NCBI RefSeq assembly: GCF_000003815.2
Contig: NC_049985.1
Coordinates: 5,838,929 to 5,902,928, forward strand
From: Branchiostoma floridae
Lineage: Eukaryota > Chordata > Leptocardii > Amphioxiformes > Branchiostomatidae
Direction of reading: 5' to 3'
DNA: 64,000 nt
Shown: positions 13,021 to 24,340 of the stretch, piece by piece
Layout: every line of letters begins with the position of its first letter
Numbering within the stretch: the first letter of the stretch is position 1
Notes under the pieces: model-generated
The model's database searches: none
The model's input: the letters and a program-made list of their open reading frames with translations, nothing else
Told to the model about the DNA's origin: nothing
Position numbers and translations under genes: made by a program

Positions 13021-13690
13021 TCACAGTAAAGGCTTCGGGTTGAGCACTAACTTCAATGTGCGCACGGAAAGCTTGGAATACATCATAAAAAGGGTGTTGG
13101 ACTTTTGCGGCGCGAGCTGACCTGTTAAACCGTGTCCAGGGGACCTTTAAGAATGTAGTGTGAACTGAACGCAACTTCTTCCACTTTGCAATCATCCCAA
13201 AACTAGGAAGTGTCCTCATAGCTAGTTAGCAGTCGGCAGCTCGTCTTGGTAGGGATGAGGTATCCAGGATCCTGGAAAGGCTAACTTTGGCGGCGTGGGG
13301 GCGGTAGGTGTGCCACACCACAAAACGTGAGGTCAGTTTTGAGGTGGCTTACGCCCTTTACGCGGTCCTGGAGACCAGGATAGTTCTGCTGACTTGTCCG
13401 TTAGTGCAGTTTTAGGTTTGAAAAATGGCGTGAAGTACAAAATTATTTTTGCTTTAATTGTTTGTGTTGAAATTGAGGACACACTAATCAAAAATGGTTC
13501 TTCAAGCAAAGTTGTGTGAGTGTTTGTGTGCCTGTAAGTTTATAAGTGTGGCTGTGTGAGGTGAACTGGGCTAAAGCACTTTTGTCACCATTCCAGATTG
13601 CACCTGAGAGTATTTGTAGCGAGGCAATCATGAGCATTTCCCGAGATCTGTCCTATAGTCAAGACTGTGCTCCTTAAGTAGCTATTGACC
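13021..13690. other. Noncoding stretch
   Basis: GC content is slightly higher than its surroundings. It may be an upstream part of the retroelement relic that follows, but no domain is readable. Confidence 0.4.
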
Positions 13691-13699
13691 GAGGTTAAC

Positions 13700-14130
13700 C
13701 AGACAAGTGGTTCTGCTGGAGTTAAATGTTCCCTGGGAGGAGCGGATAAGTGAAGCCAACAAACGGAAGAGGGCAAAGTATGTCGAGCTGGTAGTACAAA
13801 GCCAGAGTAAGGGGTGGAGAGCCCGCTGTGTATCAGTGGAGGTTGGTTGCCAGGGATTCGCAGGGCAGTCTTTGGCTTATGTATCTGTATCTATATAGCT
13901 GGTATAAATGCCGTTCAGCATAACACACCAGCTAAAACTGCATTATGCATTAAAACTCCTTGGAGTAAGAGGTTTCCGGCTTCGGAAATTCATCAGGGAT
14001 ATTCTGGAGGCTGCAGAGAAAGCCTCACGTTGGTTGTGGTTTCGTAGGGGGGAACCGTGGAAGCCACATGGACACAGGTCGGGGAATGATCAACCTCGGC
14101 TGGGGCGCCCGGGCGAGGGTGTATGATGAT
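13700..14130 (+). pseudogene. Broken retrotransposon polyprotein C-terminal fragment
   Basis: Reading in shifting frames gives VPWEERISEANKRKRAKY, then GWRARC and GCQGFAGQSL. After a frameshift it gives KLLGVRGFRLRKFIRD and EAAEKASRWLWFRRGEPW. This series matches the C-terminal tail often seen after the reverse transcriptase in metazoan retroelements (the W-E-E-R-x5-K-R-x-K-Y and A-E-K-A-S-x-W-L-W motifs). An insertion and frame changes separate the blocks, so it is dead. No reverse transcriptase core is present upstream. Confidence 0.55.
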
Positions 14131-14335
14131 CAAAGACCCGAAACACCAAATGGTCCCTGTTCGCACTACCAGAGTGTATATAAGAGTTAGCCTCAGTTCT
14201 TCAGGCACTGTTAGCTTGCCAATCACAATGGACTCAGTGCAAATCATAGTCAAAAGAAAGCACTTTTAGAGATATGACCAACTGCAAACCCTGGTCAGCT
14301 GTTAAAGTATTTGAGTGCTTATTAAAAGGATGTTT

Positions 14336-14453
14336 TCAGCCTCACTCATTCACTCACTATCCGGTTTAAACCCTTGGGGGTGAGACATGCTTGCATGTAG
14401 ATGAGAGGGCTTGATGGCAGCTCGCCAGCATCCTCTGTCACTTGAGTTGACAT
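14336..14453 (+). repeat. Dispersed repeat, copy 1 (CACTCACTATCCGGTTTAA)
   Basis: The block beginning CACTCACTATCCGGTTTAA and continuing to GGGCTTGATGGCAG-CTCGCC is repeated at 28,417-28,523. Two copies in one window mark it as an interspersed repeat of unknown class. Confidence 0.6.
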
Positions 14454-14780
14454 TGTAAAGGCTGAGGAAGTCTATGTCTTCCCTTGTGTTGTCCATGATC
14501 TCTTTCGTGGTGGCCCATGAGGGTTCTTTCCCTCTGCACTGATTCTGTGATTTTCCTGGGCCACTTCTCCTCTTCCATTCTTTGGATGTGGCTGTACCAG
14601 CGCACTATTGAACCTCACTGTGTCCTGTACGCTATGAACCCCAAGCCTACTCTAAGATACACAGTTAGAATACAAGACTACTGGGAAAATTTACCATCTT
14701 CCATGTATTGACATTCTAGAGATTTCTCCCCTTTCTCAGGCTTGATGTGCATTGAAATGGCCTGTTCTAAATGTTAAACT

Positions 14781-16005
14781 AGCCTCCTTCACCGGCCTCT
14801 CTGGGAAGCTTGGCAATTTTTTTTTGGGGGGGGGGGGGGGCGGTAGGTCGATTCGCGATTTTTAACCGGGAATATGCCGGGAAAGGAATATATGCCCGGA
14901 AAGGAATATACACCGGAAAGCTTGTACGGGCTAGGCGAAATCGGCTTCCCAGTAGGCCTGCTACTCTTCGGTATCTACAAACGCAATAATGATTAAGAAT
15001 GCCTTTCAGACGGCCAATTAATGTATTCGCGAGAAGTTATTCACACTGCCGCGAGAAGTAATTCACACTTCAACGTTAATAGTGCACGGCCACCCGTACC
15101 CCGAAGCGTGCCACAAACCTACGTAACGTTACCGGAAACCGTGCACACGCTGCCTGCCTTTGTCACTTCCAGAGTTACAATAATTGATACAACAGTTTGA
15201 ATAATTGATACACGTGCAAAACTTACATTTCAGATCAGTGTAAAACATTTTTTCCAGTGGGTTTAAAACATACTTTCATACACCATCGATGATCCGACCG
15301 GCAATCTGAATGGGGAGGGGGGCGAGAGCCGTAAAAAGTCTAAAAGACGGTCGCTCGATACGAAAAATACAAAAAACGATTTCCCACACGTAGTGCAAAC
15401 AAGCCTTGCCTGATCAGCAACAAGGGCATGAAATGGCGAGATGACGATGACCATGGTGAGTTCTCTGGCAATCGACGGCAAAATCTGATAGCAGAGCGAC
15501 TTGCCTTGGCCTGTAGCAAGGCCAACAAAACAATCATTGCCATCGCAGACCACAGCAATGGCCAGGGATAGTCCTTCCCTCAACTCGGGGAAGCTCTTTC
15601 GTACATGATGGGAAGTTTCAGCGGAGTTTTTCTACGGTAAGTACTCGTTTTCAAATGAGCCGTGTTTTGAAATGCGTGACCCGACGACCGTTACAAAGTT
15701 ACGGGTCATCGCGCAACGGGTTGTGTGCCGGGCTGCCAGTGCTGGACGCGTTTATGACGGGAAGTTCGCACATCCATGCCAAATGGTGATAAGTGTTTTT
15801 TAATAGGGCTTTGTAGATACCGAAGAGTAGCAGGCCTACTGGGAAGCCGATTTCGCCTAGCCCGTACAAGCTTTCCGGTGTATATTCCTTTCCGGGCATA
15901 TATTCCTTTCCCGGCATATTCCCGGTTAAAAATCGCGAATCGACCTACCGCCCCCCCCCCCCCCCCAAATTGCCAAGCTTCCCAGAGAGGCCGGTGAAGG
16001 AGGCT
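14781..16005. mobile_element. Long-TIR DNA transposon (Mutator-like; Pack-MULE-like)
   Basis: The first ~201 bp (14,781-14,981) and the last ~196 bp (15,810-16,005) are near-perfect inverse complements, differing mainly in a G/C and T/A homopolymer. The element is flanked by the same 11-bp sequence, AATGTTAAACT, at 14,770-14,780 and 16,006-16,016. Long terminal inverted repeats with a long target duplication are typical of Mutator-like elements, although 9 bp is the commonest duplication there. The ~830-bp interior encodes no transposase but carries a RecQ-helicase-like fragment, as in gene-capturing Pack-MULEs. The near identity of the arms suggests recent insertion. Confidence 0.8.
15263..15640 (-). 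pseudogene. RecQ-like helicase fragment inside the transposon
   Basis: The frame reads F-P-E-L-R-E-G-L, then LATGQGKSLCYQ and VIVISPFHALVADQ. These are the Walker A motif (motif I, G-x-G-K-S) and motif Ia (S-P-x-x-A-L-x-x-D-Q) of RecQ-family DNA helicases, with the expected spacing. Only the start of the helicase core is present. After the DQ the frame continues into non-homologous sequence and there is no DEAH box. It is a fragment, either captured from a host RecQ gene or left over from a larger helicase-bearing transposon. No promoter or complete exon structure is evident. Confidence 0.7.
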
Positions 16006-16052
16006 AATGTTAAACTTTGTTGTTCAAATGACGACAATGAGGATGATGATGA

Positions 16053-17118
16053 GGCCACACCAATTTAATTTGTTGGTTCTCGGATTTTTTCAGAAAAAAG
16101 TTGAAGCGACAGGGCGAAAAAAAAAAAAAAAAAAAAAAACTTGCAACAAGTCTGGGTTCAGGTCCAGAGGTCCAGGGTGATAAGTCCAGACCTGGATCCA
16201 TAGTAATATGTATGCTAGAAATAGTTAATCAGTTATACTTACATTACATTACATTGCATGTTGGCATAAGTTTTACCTACAATTTGTACAGTCAGTACTA
16301 CAGTAAACAGAAATGCTCAGTATTAAAGACAAACTTAATTGTTTTCTTCAGCTCAACTCAGCTTATCCATTACCTTTTGTTCTACTTCTAGTTATTAACC
16401 TTCTGATTTATATTTTTTATCTTATCATGTGGTAAACGAAAAACATCTCAAACATACCTGAGTATAGTATATTTCCAGAAATGCAACAACATCAGCAAAT
16501 ATTATTTAAGTTCGCCTCTAGAAATGAAATAGCATTGCTGGAAGTCTTATTTGCCCTCTGAGTTGATAAAAATCTATCAATTCAAGGCTCTAGATACATT
16601 TCATGGCCAACTGGTGCAAATTGGAAAAAAAATTACAAATACTTCCACTCCCAAAAAATACATGAACAACCCAAAGTACTGAACTACATCTGACATGTTG
16701 TATAAAACAATATGTTTATTCTCCCTTTTTTTTCTCCCGATATCTGTGTTTCAATTGAAAATTTACGTGTGAATGTGTGCGTGTGCGACAGAGCACATGC
16801 TCTGCCGAATTTCTGAACTTCTGATTCTGCTAACGTTACGTTGTGTTATGGTATGCCCATGTGTATCTCATATTCACGAAGATTTATGTGTCCCCAAATG
16901 TACTTTGCAACAAACAAGAAGTGTACAAAGGAATTGGGGGTGAGAGAAAGTAAATGTACTGGTACTTCCAGGCGGTTTGTTTTTGTAACTGAACCAAAGT
17001 TTGGCAGTACTTAAACTTATAACTGTTATTTTACTGAATGGAATTTTTTTTTTTTTTTACAAATTGGGAAAAATAGAAGCGGCGATTCCGAGAACCAACA
17101 AATAAAATTGGTATGGCC
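16053..17118. mobile_element. PIF/Harbinger-like element, copy 3 (longer)
   Basis: The left end GGCCACACCAATTTAATTT and the right end AAATAAAATTGGTATGGCC are inverse complements. TGA flanks both sides (16,050-16,052 and 17,119-17,121). At 1,066 bp it is about three times longer than copies 1 and 2. The interior has no transposase frame. It lies only 37 bp after the long-TIR element's target duplication. Confidence 0.7.
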
Positions 17119-17149
17119 TGATGAAACTTTACAAAAAAGCACCTTGCTT

Positions 17150-18450
17150 CTGTTGAAGTTCTAGTCTGACATTGTCGTGGTACAACTTAATATAAAGGTT
17201 TAATACAAAGCGCATCAGTAATCCCAGTCCAAAGACTCAGAATTTCCTGGAAAGATGCACTTCTTCTGATCAGAACTGTTACTAAACTGAAAGTGGATTT
17301 TCTGTCCTTTGAAATTCATCAATTTCTTTTTAATTTCCTTAGTCCAGATCTAGAGAATACATAATTATATTATGATTACCAGTAGACTGAAATTGCTGGC
17401 TATAGTATGACCAATATATAAAACTTCTTAGTAATCTTAGAAGTAGGTTTTCCAATTTGAAATGCGCTGACATTGCTCTACAGTGCCCAATGTTCTTGCT
17501 TGAACTGAAGTCCAGCTTGAATTTCTTGAAGTCCTGAGGATGCTAAGTACCAGATGAAAGGACTTTCTTTTTAAAATGACAAGAATGATGATGCAACTAC
17601 TGCAAAATAGCATGTCTAAATGCTTTTAACAAGTGGAAGTTCTAGTTTGACATAATATTATTGTCATTTAATTAGTACGCAATCCAACAAGCACAAAATA
17701 GGAGTGCAGGAAAGATGCAGTTTCTTTACTGAGAAAGAGCTAGATTTTCTGTATGTCATTGGTTACTTAGTAATTTGAAATGCATCAATTGTTCTTCAGT
17801 GTCCTATATTATAGTATATATTAGTGTTCTTGATTGATGCACTAACTTAAAGAATAGAAATTTGTTTGAAATGGCCTGAATCTGCATAAATTTTCATGAA
17901 AGAGAACTAGTAGTAGGTTTTCTATCAAATTTATAAAAAAAAACGTGCTAATCGCTCTGCAGAGTTCTTGCTTGAAATTTAGTCCAGCTTGAAGTTTAGT
18001 CCAGTTCAATGTTACCAGACGGAAGGACTGTCTTGTTTAGACAACGATACTGATGATGAAACTTCTGCAAAAAGTAGAAGTTCTAAGTCTGATCATGTCG
18101 TTACAAAGTATTTACATGTAATACAAAAAGCACAAGAGTCCCAGGTAAAAGAATAGGAATCGCCTTAAATAACAGAAATTCTTAGTCTAGTAACATGACC
18201 GGGTGATACTGCAGCCACTTCATGTTACTAGACTAATGTACACTTCTGTAAGTCAACCTGAAAAGCCTTATATAATGTTCTACAGTGTCCACATTTTTGC
18301 AGTTTGAAATTATCTTCATTCTGTAAATTTAAGATGAATATACATTCTGAAAGCCAAGGACAGCTCTTAATCTCATAACCTTTTATCATAAGAATATCGC
18401 AAGGCAGAAAATGACAAATACACAAGTTGCTGAGTGCATAGGACATTTTG
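17150..18450. repeat. Degenerate ~450-bp tandem repeat
   Basis: GAAGTTCTAGTCTGACAT-type starts occur near 17,152, 17,636 and 18,078. Each is followed by similar phrases (AGCACA, CAGGAAAGATGCA, TTTTCTGT, CATCAATT, TACAGTGCCC). Copies are strongly diverged. No gene is seen. Short resemblances to the complement of 8,400-9,130 suggest the same family inverted there. Confidence 0.5.
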
Positions 18451-18714
18451 TTAGGTATTCTCTACCAAAAATTACCACTGCAATGAAATATACATTTTGT
18501 TACAAAACAATTTTATAGAGATATCAAAAGTACTTTTTCACATCTAGTTACTTACAGCAAAAGAGTACTGAAATGCATTTCTACGTGGTTTGTTTCTATT
18601 ACAACTACAATGAATTGAACAAATTGTAATTGATTCATTTGCTGATGAGGGAAAAACTCTAAAAGATCTAGTTATGGAAAGGTCCAGACTATACTGTAAA
18701 TTTTGCAAGTTCAC

Positions 18715-18895
18715 AGGGATTTAATTTCGCGGTAGCAGGAAAAAGGACTTTCTGCGGTGGTTTTAATTTCGCGGTAGCACCATGCACTGTAGTCTCTTAC
18801 TGCCATGGAAAAATGTTTGCGGTGGTTTTAAATTCGCGCTGAAGCGGCCACTGTGAAAACCATGAGCATTAAACCACCACAAAAGTTTCTGCATT
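18715..18895. repeat. Repeat of GCGGTGGTTTTAATTTCGCGG units
   Basis: The phrase GGTTTTAATTTCGCGGTAGCA recurs two to three times, and CCACTGTGAAAACCATGAGC occurs towards the end. CpG-bearing units stand out from the AT-rich surroundings. This is probably a small dispersed repeat. Confidence 0.5.
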
Positions 18896-19267
18896 TACTT
18901 TACTTTACTTTATTCTTTATTTCAGGTTAAAAAGAAACCCATAGTTACACAAAAGATACATACATATACATTAAAAACCTCTATCTGTACAGTAAGCCAT
19001 AACAGTTTCGAAATAATGTGTTTCTGTAGAACAAGTCTGAAGACAGTAAGTGCTTGACAATAGTGTTGTTATTGGAGGACATTAATCTTTGCACGAAAGA
19101 GTAACAAACCCTCCTTCGCCTAGTTTCAAAACTGTCAGTAGAATGGTACACAAACATAGTACTGGTGCAACATCGTCGTGGCAGAATCATAATAATCCGG
19201 AAACAGTTATTGTATGCAACCCGGCACATATTTACAGTAATACAGTAAAGATCAGAATAGATCAATT
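18896..19267 (-). mobile_element. Possible LINE 3' fragment
   Basis: On the minus strand the sequence ends with AACCTGAAATAAAGAATAAAG-like A/T repeats, resembling a LINE 3' terminus with short tandem tail units (TTTAC repeats at 18,895-18,910). No reverse transcriptase frame is readable in the short part present. Confidence 0.35.
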
Positions 19268-19521
19268 TCATAGGTGGTACGGCTCTGTGAGAATGCATGT
19301 CTACCTAGTCCCTGACAGTCCCTTGGGGGTGGAATGTGGCAGTCTGACTGGATGGGGTCCAACTAAGGAGGTCTATTACCGACCACCATAGTATTTAGAC
19401 CTTAGTGCCCAGGTCTGGACCCAGTGGGACCAGCCGGACTGCCATCACAATTCCACCCCCGAAGGGCTGTCGGTGACTACGTCAACAGCTGTTCTCATGC
19501 ACAAAGCCGTACAACCTATCA
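19268..19521. mobile_element. Long hairpin MITE
   Basis: Left-arm phrases ATAGGTGGTACGGCTCTGTG and CTGACAGTCCCTTGGGGGTG are matched inversely by CACCCCCGAAGGGCTGTCGG and ACAAAGCCGTACAACCTAT on the right. The whole ~254 bp could fold into one hairpin. A related hairpin follows at 19,586-19,738. Confidence 0.65.
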
Positions 19522-19585
19522 AATAATCATGAATCTGAACATGTTTGGACGTAGGTTAGAATACGAATGTCAGCTTTCGTTAGTT

Positions 19586-19738
19586 ACTGACAGACCTTTG
19601 GGGGTGGGATTGTGGCGGCTTCTGGCGGAAGGGGTTTTTAAACCTCCTTGGTCCGCAGCCATTAAATGGGCACATGGCCTGACCCTGGACCAGCCAGACA
19701 GCTGTCACAGTTCTAGCCTGAAGGTCTGTCAGTGATGC
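19586..19738. mobile_element. Related hairpin element
   Basis: CTGACAGACCTTTGGGGGTG on the left is matched inversely by AGCCTGAAGGTCTGTCAGTG on the right. It shares its terminal phrase with the element at 19,268-19,521 but has a different interior. Confidence 0.55.
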
Positions 19739-19985
19739 AACTACATTTAATTTTGTAAAACACTCAGGCAATTTCCCACAAAATCAGAAATTGGCAGAGA
19801 AATAAAGACAGTATCATATACTGTCACTCTTTTTTCAATTTTGATTTTTGAACTATTGAGCAACCTAAAGCATTGATTAAACTGTCCTATAAAAGAATGA
19901 CGGTCTCGGCCACACAGGGTCTGTAAGCTGACTCGACAGGTCAAGTTCTTTTGTTTGGAAATCCTGCTTTAAATATAAAGAATCA

Positions 19986-20032
19986 GTGATGATGATGATG
20001 TCTGTGATGGTGATGATGATGATGATGATTAT
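19986..20032. repeat. (GAT)n microsatellite
   Basis: Imperfect GAT/GATG trinucleotide run. Confidence 0.85.
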
Positions 20033-20034
20033 GT

Positions 20035-20390
20035 CCAATGTCAAGATGCCCCAAAGTCACCTTTTCAGGCTCTCAACAGCATACTCACCATACACTTTGT
20101 CCTAGAGTGTACACTGTATAATGATCTGCGCAATACATTCGTTAATGCTACACATGTAGATCAGAAGTATGCACACATGACGAAGGAAGATAATTATGTT
20201 TAATCACCTCATGTCATCATCTGACCACGATATACTGGAAAATCTCTGTAAGTTCATCTACAAATGTTTTAGGAAGTCAGAGAAGATGCATGTAAACTAT
20301 ACTGTATATGTATAACTTTGCGTTGACTTTTGTACCAAACTGACTGCATTTAGCCCCAATGGGACTTGAATATGCAATAAACTTCATTGT
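20035..20390 (+). pseudogene. LINE reverse transcriptase C-terminal relic and 3' end
   Basis: With frame changes the plus strand reads CTLYNDLRNTFVNATH and SSDHDILENLCKFIYKCF. This is the C-terminal zinc-knuckle-like tail (H-x-x-x-E-C-x-L-Y-N-D-L-R) of CR1/L2-type LINEs. It then runs into a 3' end with CAATAAACTTCATTGTCATTG. It is dead, short and 5'-truncated. Confidence 0.5.
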
Positions 20391-20439
20391 CATTGTTCTG
20401 GGGCTCTTGGATGCCCTGATAGTGTTGGTGTTAGTCGGG

Positions 20440-20830
20440 GTAGGAGTGTTTGTTTGTTTGTTTATTTTCAAACACCTGGGTAGCCTATTCAGTTTACTAT
20501 CAACTGGTTTTCAATAGGGCCCGGTTTCACATATGCATACAAGGAAATAAAAACAACTTACAGAGAGAAAAATAGACATACACGTTGGAACATATAAGTA
20601 CAACTGAAACATGAAAGATACAGATAAATCAAAATCATAATCCGATCCAGGTCAACAGTCTAGGAGGTCACTACTCAGAGACTAGGTCTTAAAGTGTACG
20701 TTTCATGCAAGAGGTCCAGGAGAAGGGTGGTCTGTCAGACACAGGATACTGCTGCCAAGACACCTCCTGCCTGAATAGTTTCTGAAGCATCCCCAATGGG
20801 ACATAATTTATAACATTCATGCTTTGGGAG
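20440..20830 (-). mobile_element. Possible LINE 3' end (minus strand)
   Basis: On the minus strand the phrase GAATAGGCTACCCAGGTG followed by AAAATAAACAAACAAAC looks like a LINE 3' UTR with a tandem tail. No coding frame is readable. A similar tail is at 36,230-36,330. Confidence 0.35.
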
Positions 20831-21370
20831 TGGTTTGAACTTTAATTATCCACATCATTTTGTCCATCTGTTTTGAGAATTTACTGTGTTTTTTGTGCTG
20901 TGTCGTGTTGAATATAGACCTATGGCATTTTCTGTCATTATAATCAATGCACTGTGCTTATATATCATTTTCGTCAACGCTGTACAGCCGAAAAATACAC
21001 CATATTGTTAAAAAGTAAAAAGGCCCTATTTTTCAGTATCCGTCCTTTTCAATTATTTGTGTATTTTTTATATTGCTTTGTCTCTTTACTGTACAAAGTT
21101 GAATAGTCATCATCAGTCTACCAGTTTCTCACTTTTTTTACATTGAAAGGACAAAAAACTTTGATCAGGTTTGCCTCTTTAATTGGTGTTGTTTGCCTTT
21201 GAATTGATGCTGTTAAGATATGTTTTCTTTTAATCCATGGCTTGTGTAAGTGGGTATAGAATTATGTAGATACAGTCGAAACGTCATGTCAACCAAATGT
21301 TTGCTGTCCTCTATCATATCTTACATCAATATCAAGCAATGTACATAATATAGGCTCAACAAATTCTTGG
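20831..21370. other. Noncoding stretch
   Basis: AT-rich. Nothing recognised. Confidence 0.5.
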
Positions 21371-21374
21371 ATCG

Positions 21375-21990
21375 CATATGCCTGCCTGCTGCCGAAGGCC
21401 ATCGCCAAAAAAAAAAAAAGATGGCTGCTGCTGCCGGAGGTCATTGCCAAAAAAAAAGATGGCTGCTGCTGCCGGAGGTCATTGCCGAAAAAAAAAGATG
21501 GCTGCTGCTGCCGGAGGTCATTGCCAAAAAAAAAAGATGGCTGCTGCTGCCGGAGGTCATTGCCAAAAAAAAAGATGGCTGCTGCTGCCGGAGGTGACAT
21601 TGCCAAAAAAAAAAGATGGCTGCTGCTGCCGGAGGTCATTGCCAAAGAAAGTTGCCTACCTGCTGTCAAAGGTTATCGCAAATAAAGATACCTGTCTGCT
21701 GCGAAGGTCATTGCCCAAATAAATATGCCTGCCTGCTGCCAAAGGCCATTGCCAAAAAGAAAGAAGATGGCTGCTGCTGCTGGAGGTCATTGCCAAACAA
21801 AAGATGGTATTTGCCAAAGAAAGTTACCTGCCTGCTGCCGAAGGCCATCGCCAAAAAAAAGATGGCTGCTGCCGCCAGAGGTCATTGACAAAGAAAAGAT
21901 GCAGCCTGCTGTAGAAGGACATCGCCAAAAAAACGATGTCGCCCTGCTGTTTGATGCCATCGCAAGAAAAAAAAATGCCAGCCTGCTGTG
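21375..21990. repeat. Poly(A)-punctuated ~40-bp minisatellite
   Basis: About fifteen units of the form GATGGCTGCTGCTGCCGGAG followed by GTCATTGCC and then 7-12 A residues. Units diverge toward the right (GATGCAGCCTGCTGTAGAAG and similar). Frames through it encode Ala/Lys-rich peptides in all phases, which is a composition artefact. A similarly built array lies at 30,476-30,628, at the head of the second segmental copy. Confidence 0.9.
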
Positions 21991-22800
21991 TCAAACTCAA
22001 TAGAGCCAGAGATGACCAAGATATGATGAGCTTCAACAGCCTTCATCAAACAACAACAAAACTCACTGGAACTTGGTATGAGTGACTTGTCCCATTACAA
22101 GTCTATAACACTGCCCTCTTAACAAAAAAGGAAAGACATCACATGCTGATAGAAGCAGAGAGCATGTATGAGACAATTACAACACAGCTGAGGAAAGCGG
22201 AGACACGAATATCACCACTGTAGTCAGAATTAGAGACCTGTTCAGAAAATTGAAATCAACATTAAGCAGATTAAAATTTCTTCTCCCAGTACAAACTTGA
22301 CATGCTCTTCAAGAAACACTTCTAGCATATTAAGAGTTGCATATCAACAGAGAGAATTGACTAATGAAACTTAAACCATGTGAAACCCAGCACCAAGGGA
22401 CGTCTAGCAAAATAATAGACGTTAAACAAGGGCAACAACAACACACACTGACAAATTTTTAGCTGGAGAGACATTACAAAATGACAATGAAAAAAGAACA
22501 TGTCCCAAAGCAGCGTATCAAAAACAAAACTGAATTGTGTGTGCATAAATTTAAGACCTGGAAAACATGAATCATCACAGTGGTCACTCCAATTATTGAT
22601 AGATACTATTAATAATAGACTCAAATGTACCATATATATCATCATCATGATCATGGTATTTGATAGAACAAGTCCAACAAGGTAACAAATTCTCTACTCT
22701 GAGCTTATCCTTCACTGTACAGACAAAGGGATTTGAAAGATGCTTTTAAACAACATGAAATTACACAGGGTGGATATGAGGTCAATGGTGTACTTTTTAC

Positions 22801-24340
22801 ATATTTTATTTTATTCGCATTCGTTTTTCGAGCATTGGACAAGAAGCTCACAATGAGCTTATGGAGGTCTTCTGCTCCGTATTACATACAATGACAATCA
22901 AAAGTAACAAAATTGAGATTATAACGAAACGTATAACTTAAGATGAACATGAACATAAACGTCATTTTGCAACATAAGAATAACATAAATACTAACAACA
23001 AAAATGGGCTAAAGCGCATACAAGGCTGGCATTACCAATCAATTTCAAATCAGATTAAGTAAATCTTCCGGTCATTTTGATAAAATTGAAAACATAGTCA
23101 AAGATGTTACAATTTATCGAGTGTGGGAGGAAAGGGCTGCCCATAGTGAGAAGGGTGCATAAAGTATTGTCAGATGAGTTAAGGGGTCAGGCGAGAGTAA
23201 TTCTTCTAGGTTTAAACGGGATATGGAGTGCAACATATGAATCCTTTCGCTATTGTATAGTTCGCAGTGCAACAAGTAGTGCTCAGTTGTCTCGTTTGAA
23301 TTCCCACATTCACAAGTAGGGCTAGTTGTACAATGGTGTTTGAATAGGTGTGAGTTAAGCTGGCTGAAGTCGAGTCTGAGTCTTAGTCAAGTGAACTGCA
23401 GGGCGTCCGTGGCCATGGGAGTAGTGGGTGTGTGTGGGCGGGCTGTCAAAGAAAGACTCTAGTTCTCTTTTAAAAATACTAATAGATGGTGATGTTTTGG
23501 CGGACAAAGGAAGTTGACTCCAGGAGAAAACTGCGGCAGGTAAGAAGGATCTTTTGTACTTTTCGGTTCTTAGGGCAATAGGGAGGTAGTTCTGGTCATC
23601 TCGAAGGCCATAAGGGGTGGAAGCACGGATAAGTGGAGGTACCAGTTCATGGAGATAATTTGGTGCGGAGCCGCTGGCCATTTTATAGACTATATTTTAT
23701 ATTTTATAGAAGTGGATAAGTACATGCTTTTCCCGTCTGGTGGTAAGGGTGTCCCAACCGACCTCCGTTAAGATGCAGCTGTGATTCGTCCCCCTTAGTG
23801 CGCCCGTGCAGACCTTGGCCGCGGACACCAGTACTGATTCGAGTGAGTCAGAGTCTTTCTTAAGAATCCCGCACCAGGCGACGTTGGCATACTCAATCAA
23901 GGGACGTATCATTGGCTTTGTACAGAGTCTCGAGTGTTTTCCGTGGGACAAAGCAAGAAATCCTTTTCAGTAGATTTATGCGTTTCATTGCTTTCGTCAC
24001 CAGGATTGACACGTGAAGTGACCATGATAGGTCTCTAGTGAGATGTAGGCCAAGGTGTTTGTGGGAGTCGACTTCAGTGAGCTGAACACCTTTAAAGTAT
24101 AAGGGGGGATGTCGGACTTTGTTTTTCTTCAGGGAGAACGTCATCAATACTGTTTTTTTGGGGATTGAATGTAACAAGCCACTGAGCAGCCCATTCCGAA
24201 ACTGAGGTGAGATCACGGTTTAACCTGTCCGCTGAGGCAACAGGGTCAGTAATTATCTCTAGTAGTGCAGTATCATCCGCAAAAAGGCGGGAGTCTGTTA
24301 ATATTGCCCACGTTTTGGCACATAGACAGCATGTATTTGC
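22801..24340 (-). pseudogene. 5'-truncated LINE with reverse transcriptase C-terminal half
   Basis: On the minus strand the frame starts just before the catalytic FADD (24,272-24,283). It continues with WAAQWLVTFNP, then after a frameshift HKHLGLHLTRDLSWS, KRISCFVPRKTLETLYKA, IRPLIEYANVAWCG and SWSQLPLSAK. These are the palm end, thumb and C-terminal region of a non-LTR reverse transcriptase of the Jockey/CR1 type. At least two frameshifts or stops break it, and the endonuclease and finger domains are missing. The A/T-rich 3' end lies near 22,801, inside copy A of the segmental duplication; the corresponding place in the second copy has no LINE. Confidence 0.8.

Noticed and set aside
21289-22003. 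Several overlapping Ala/Lys/Gly-rich frames
   Set aside because: They follow the poly(A)-punctuated minisatellite in every phase and on both strands, so they are composition artefacts.
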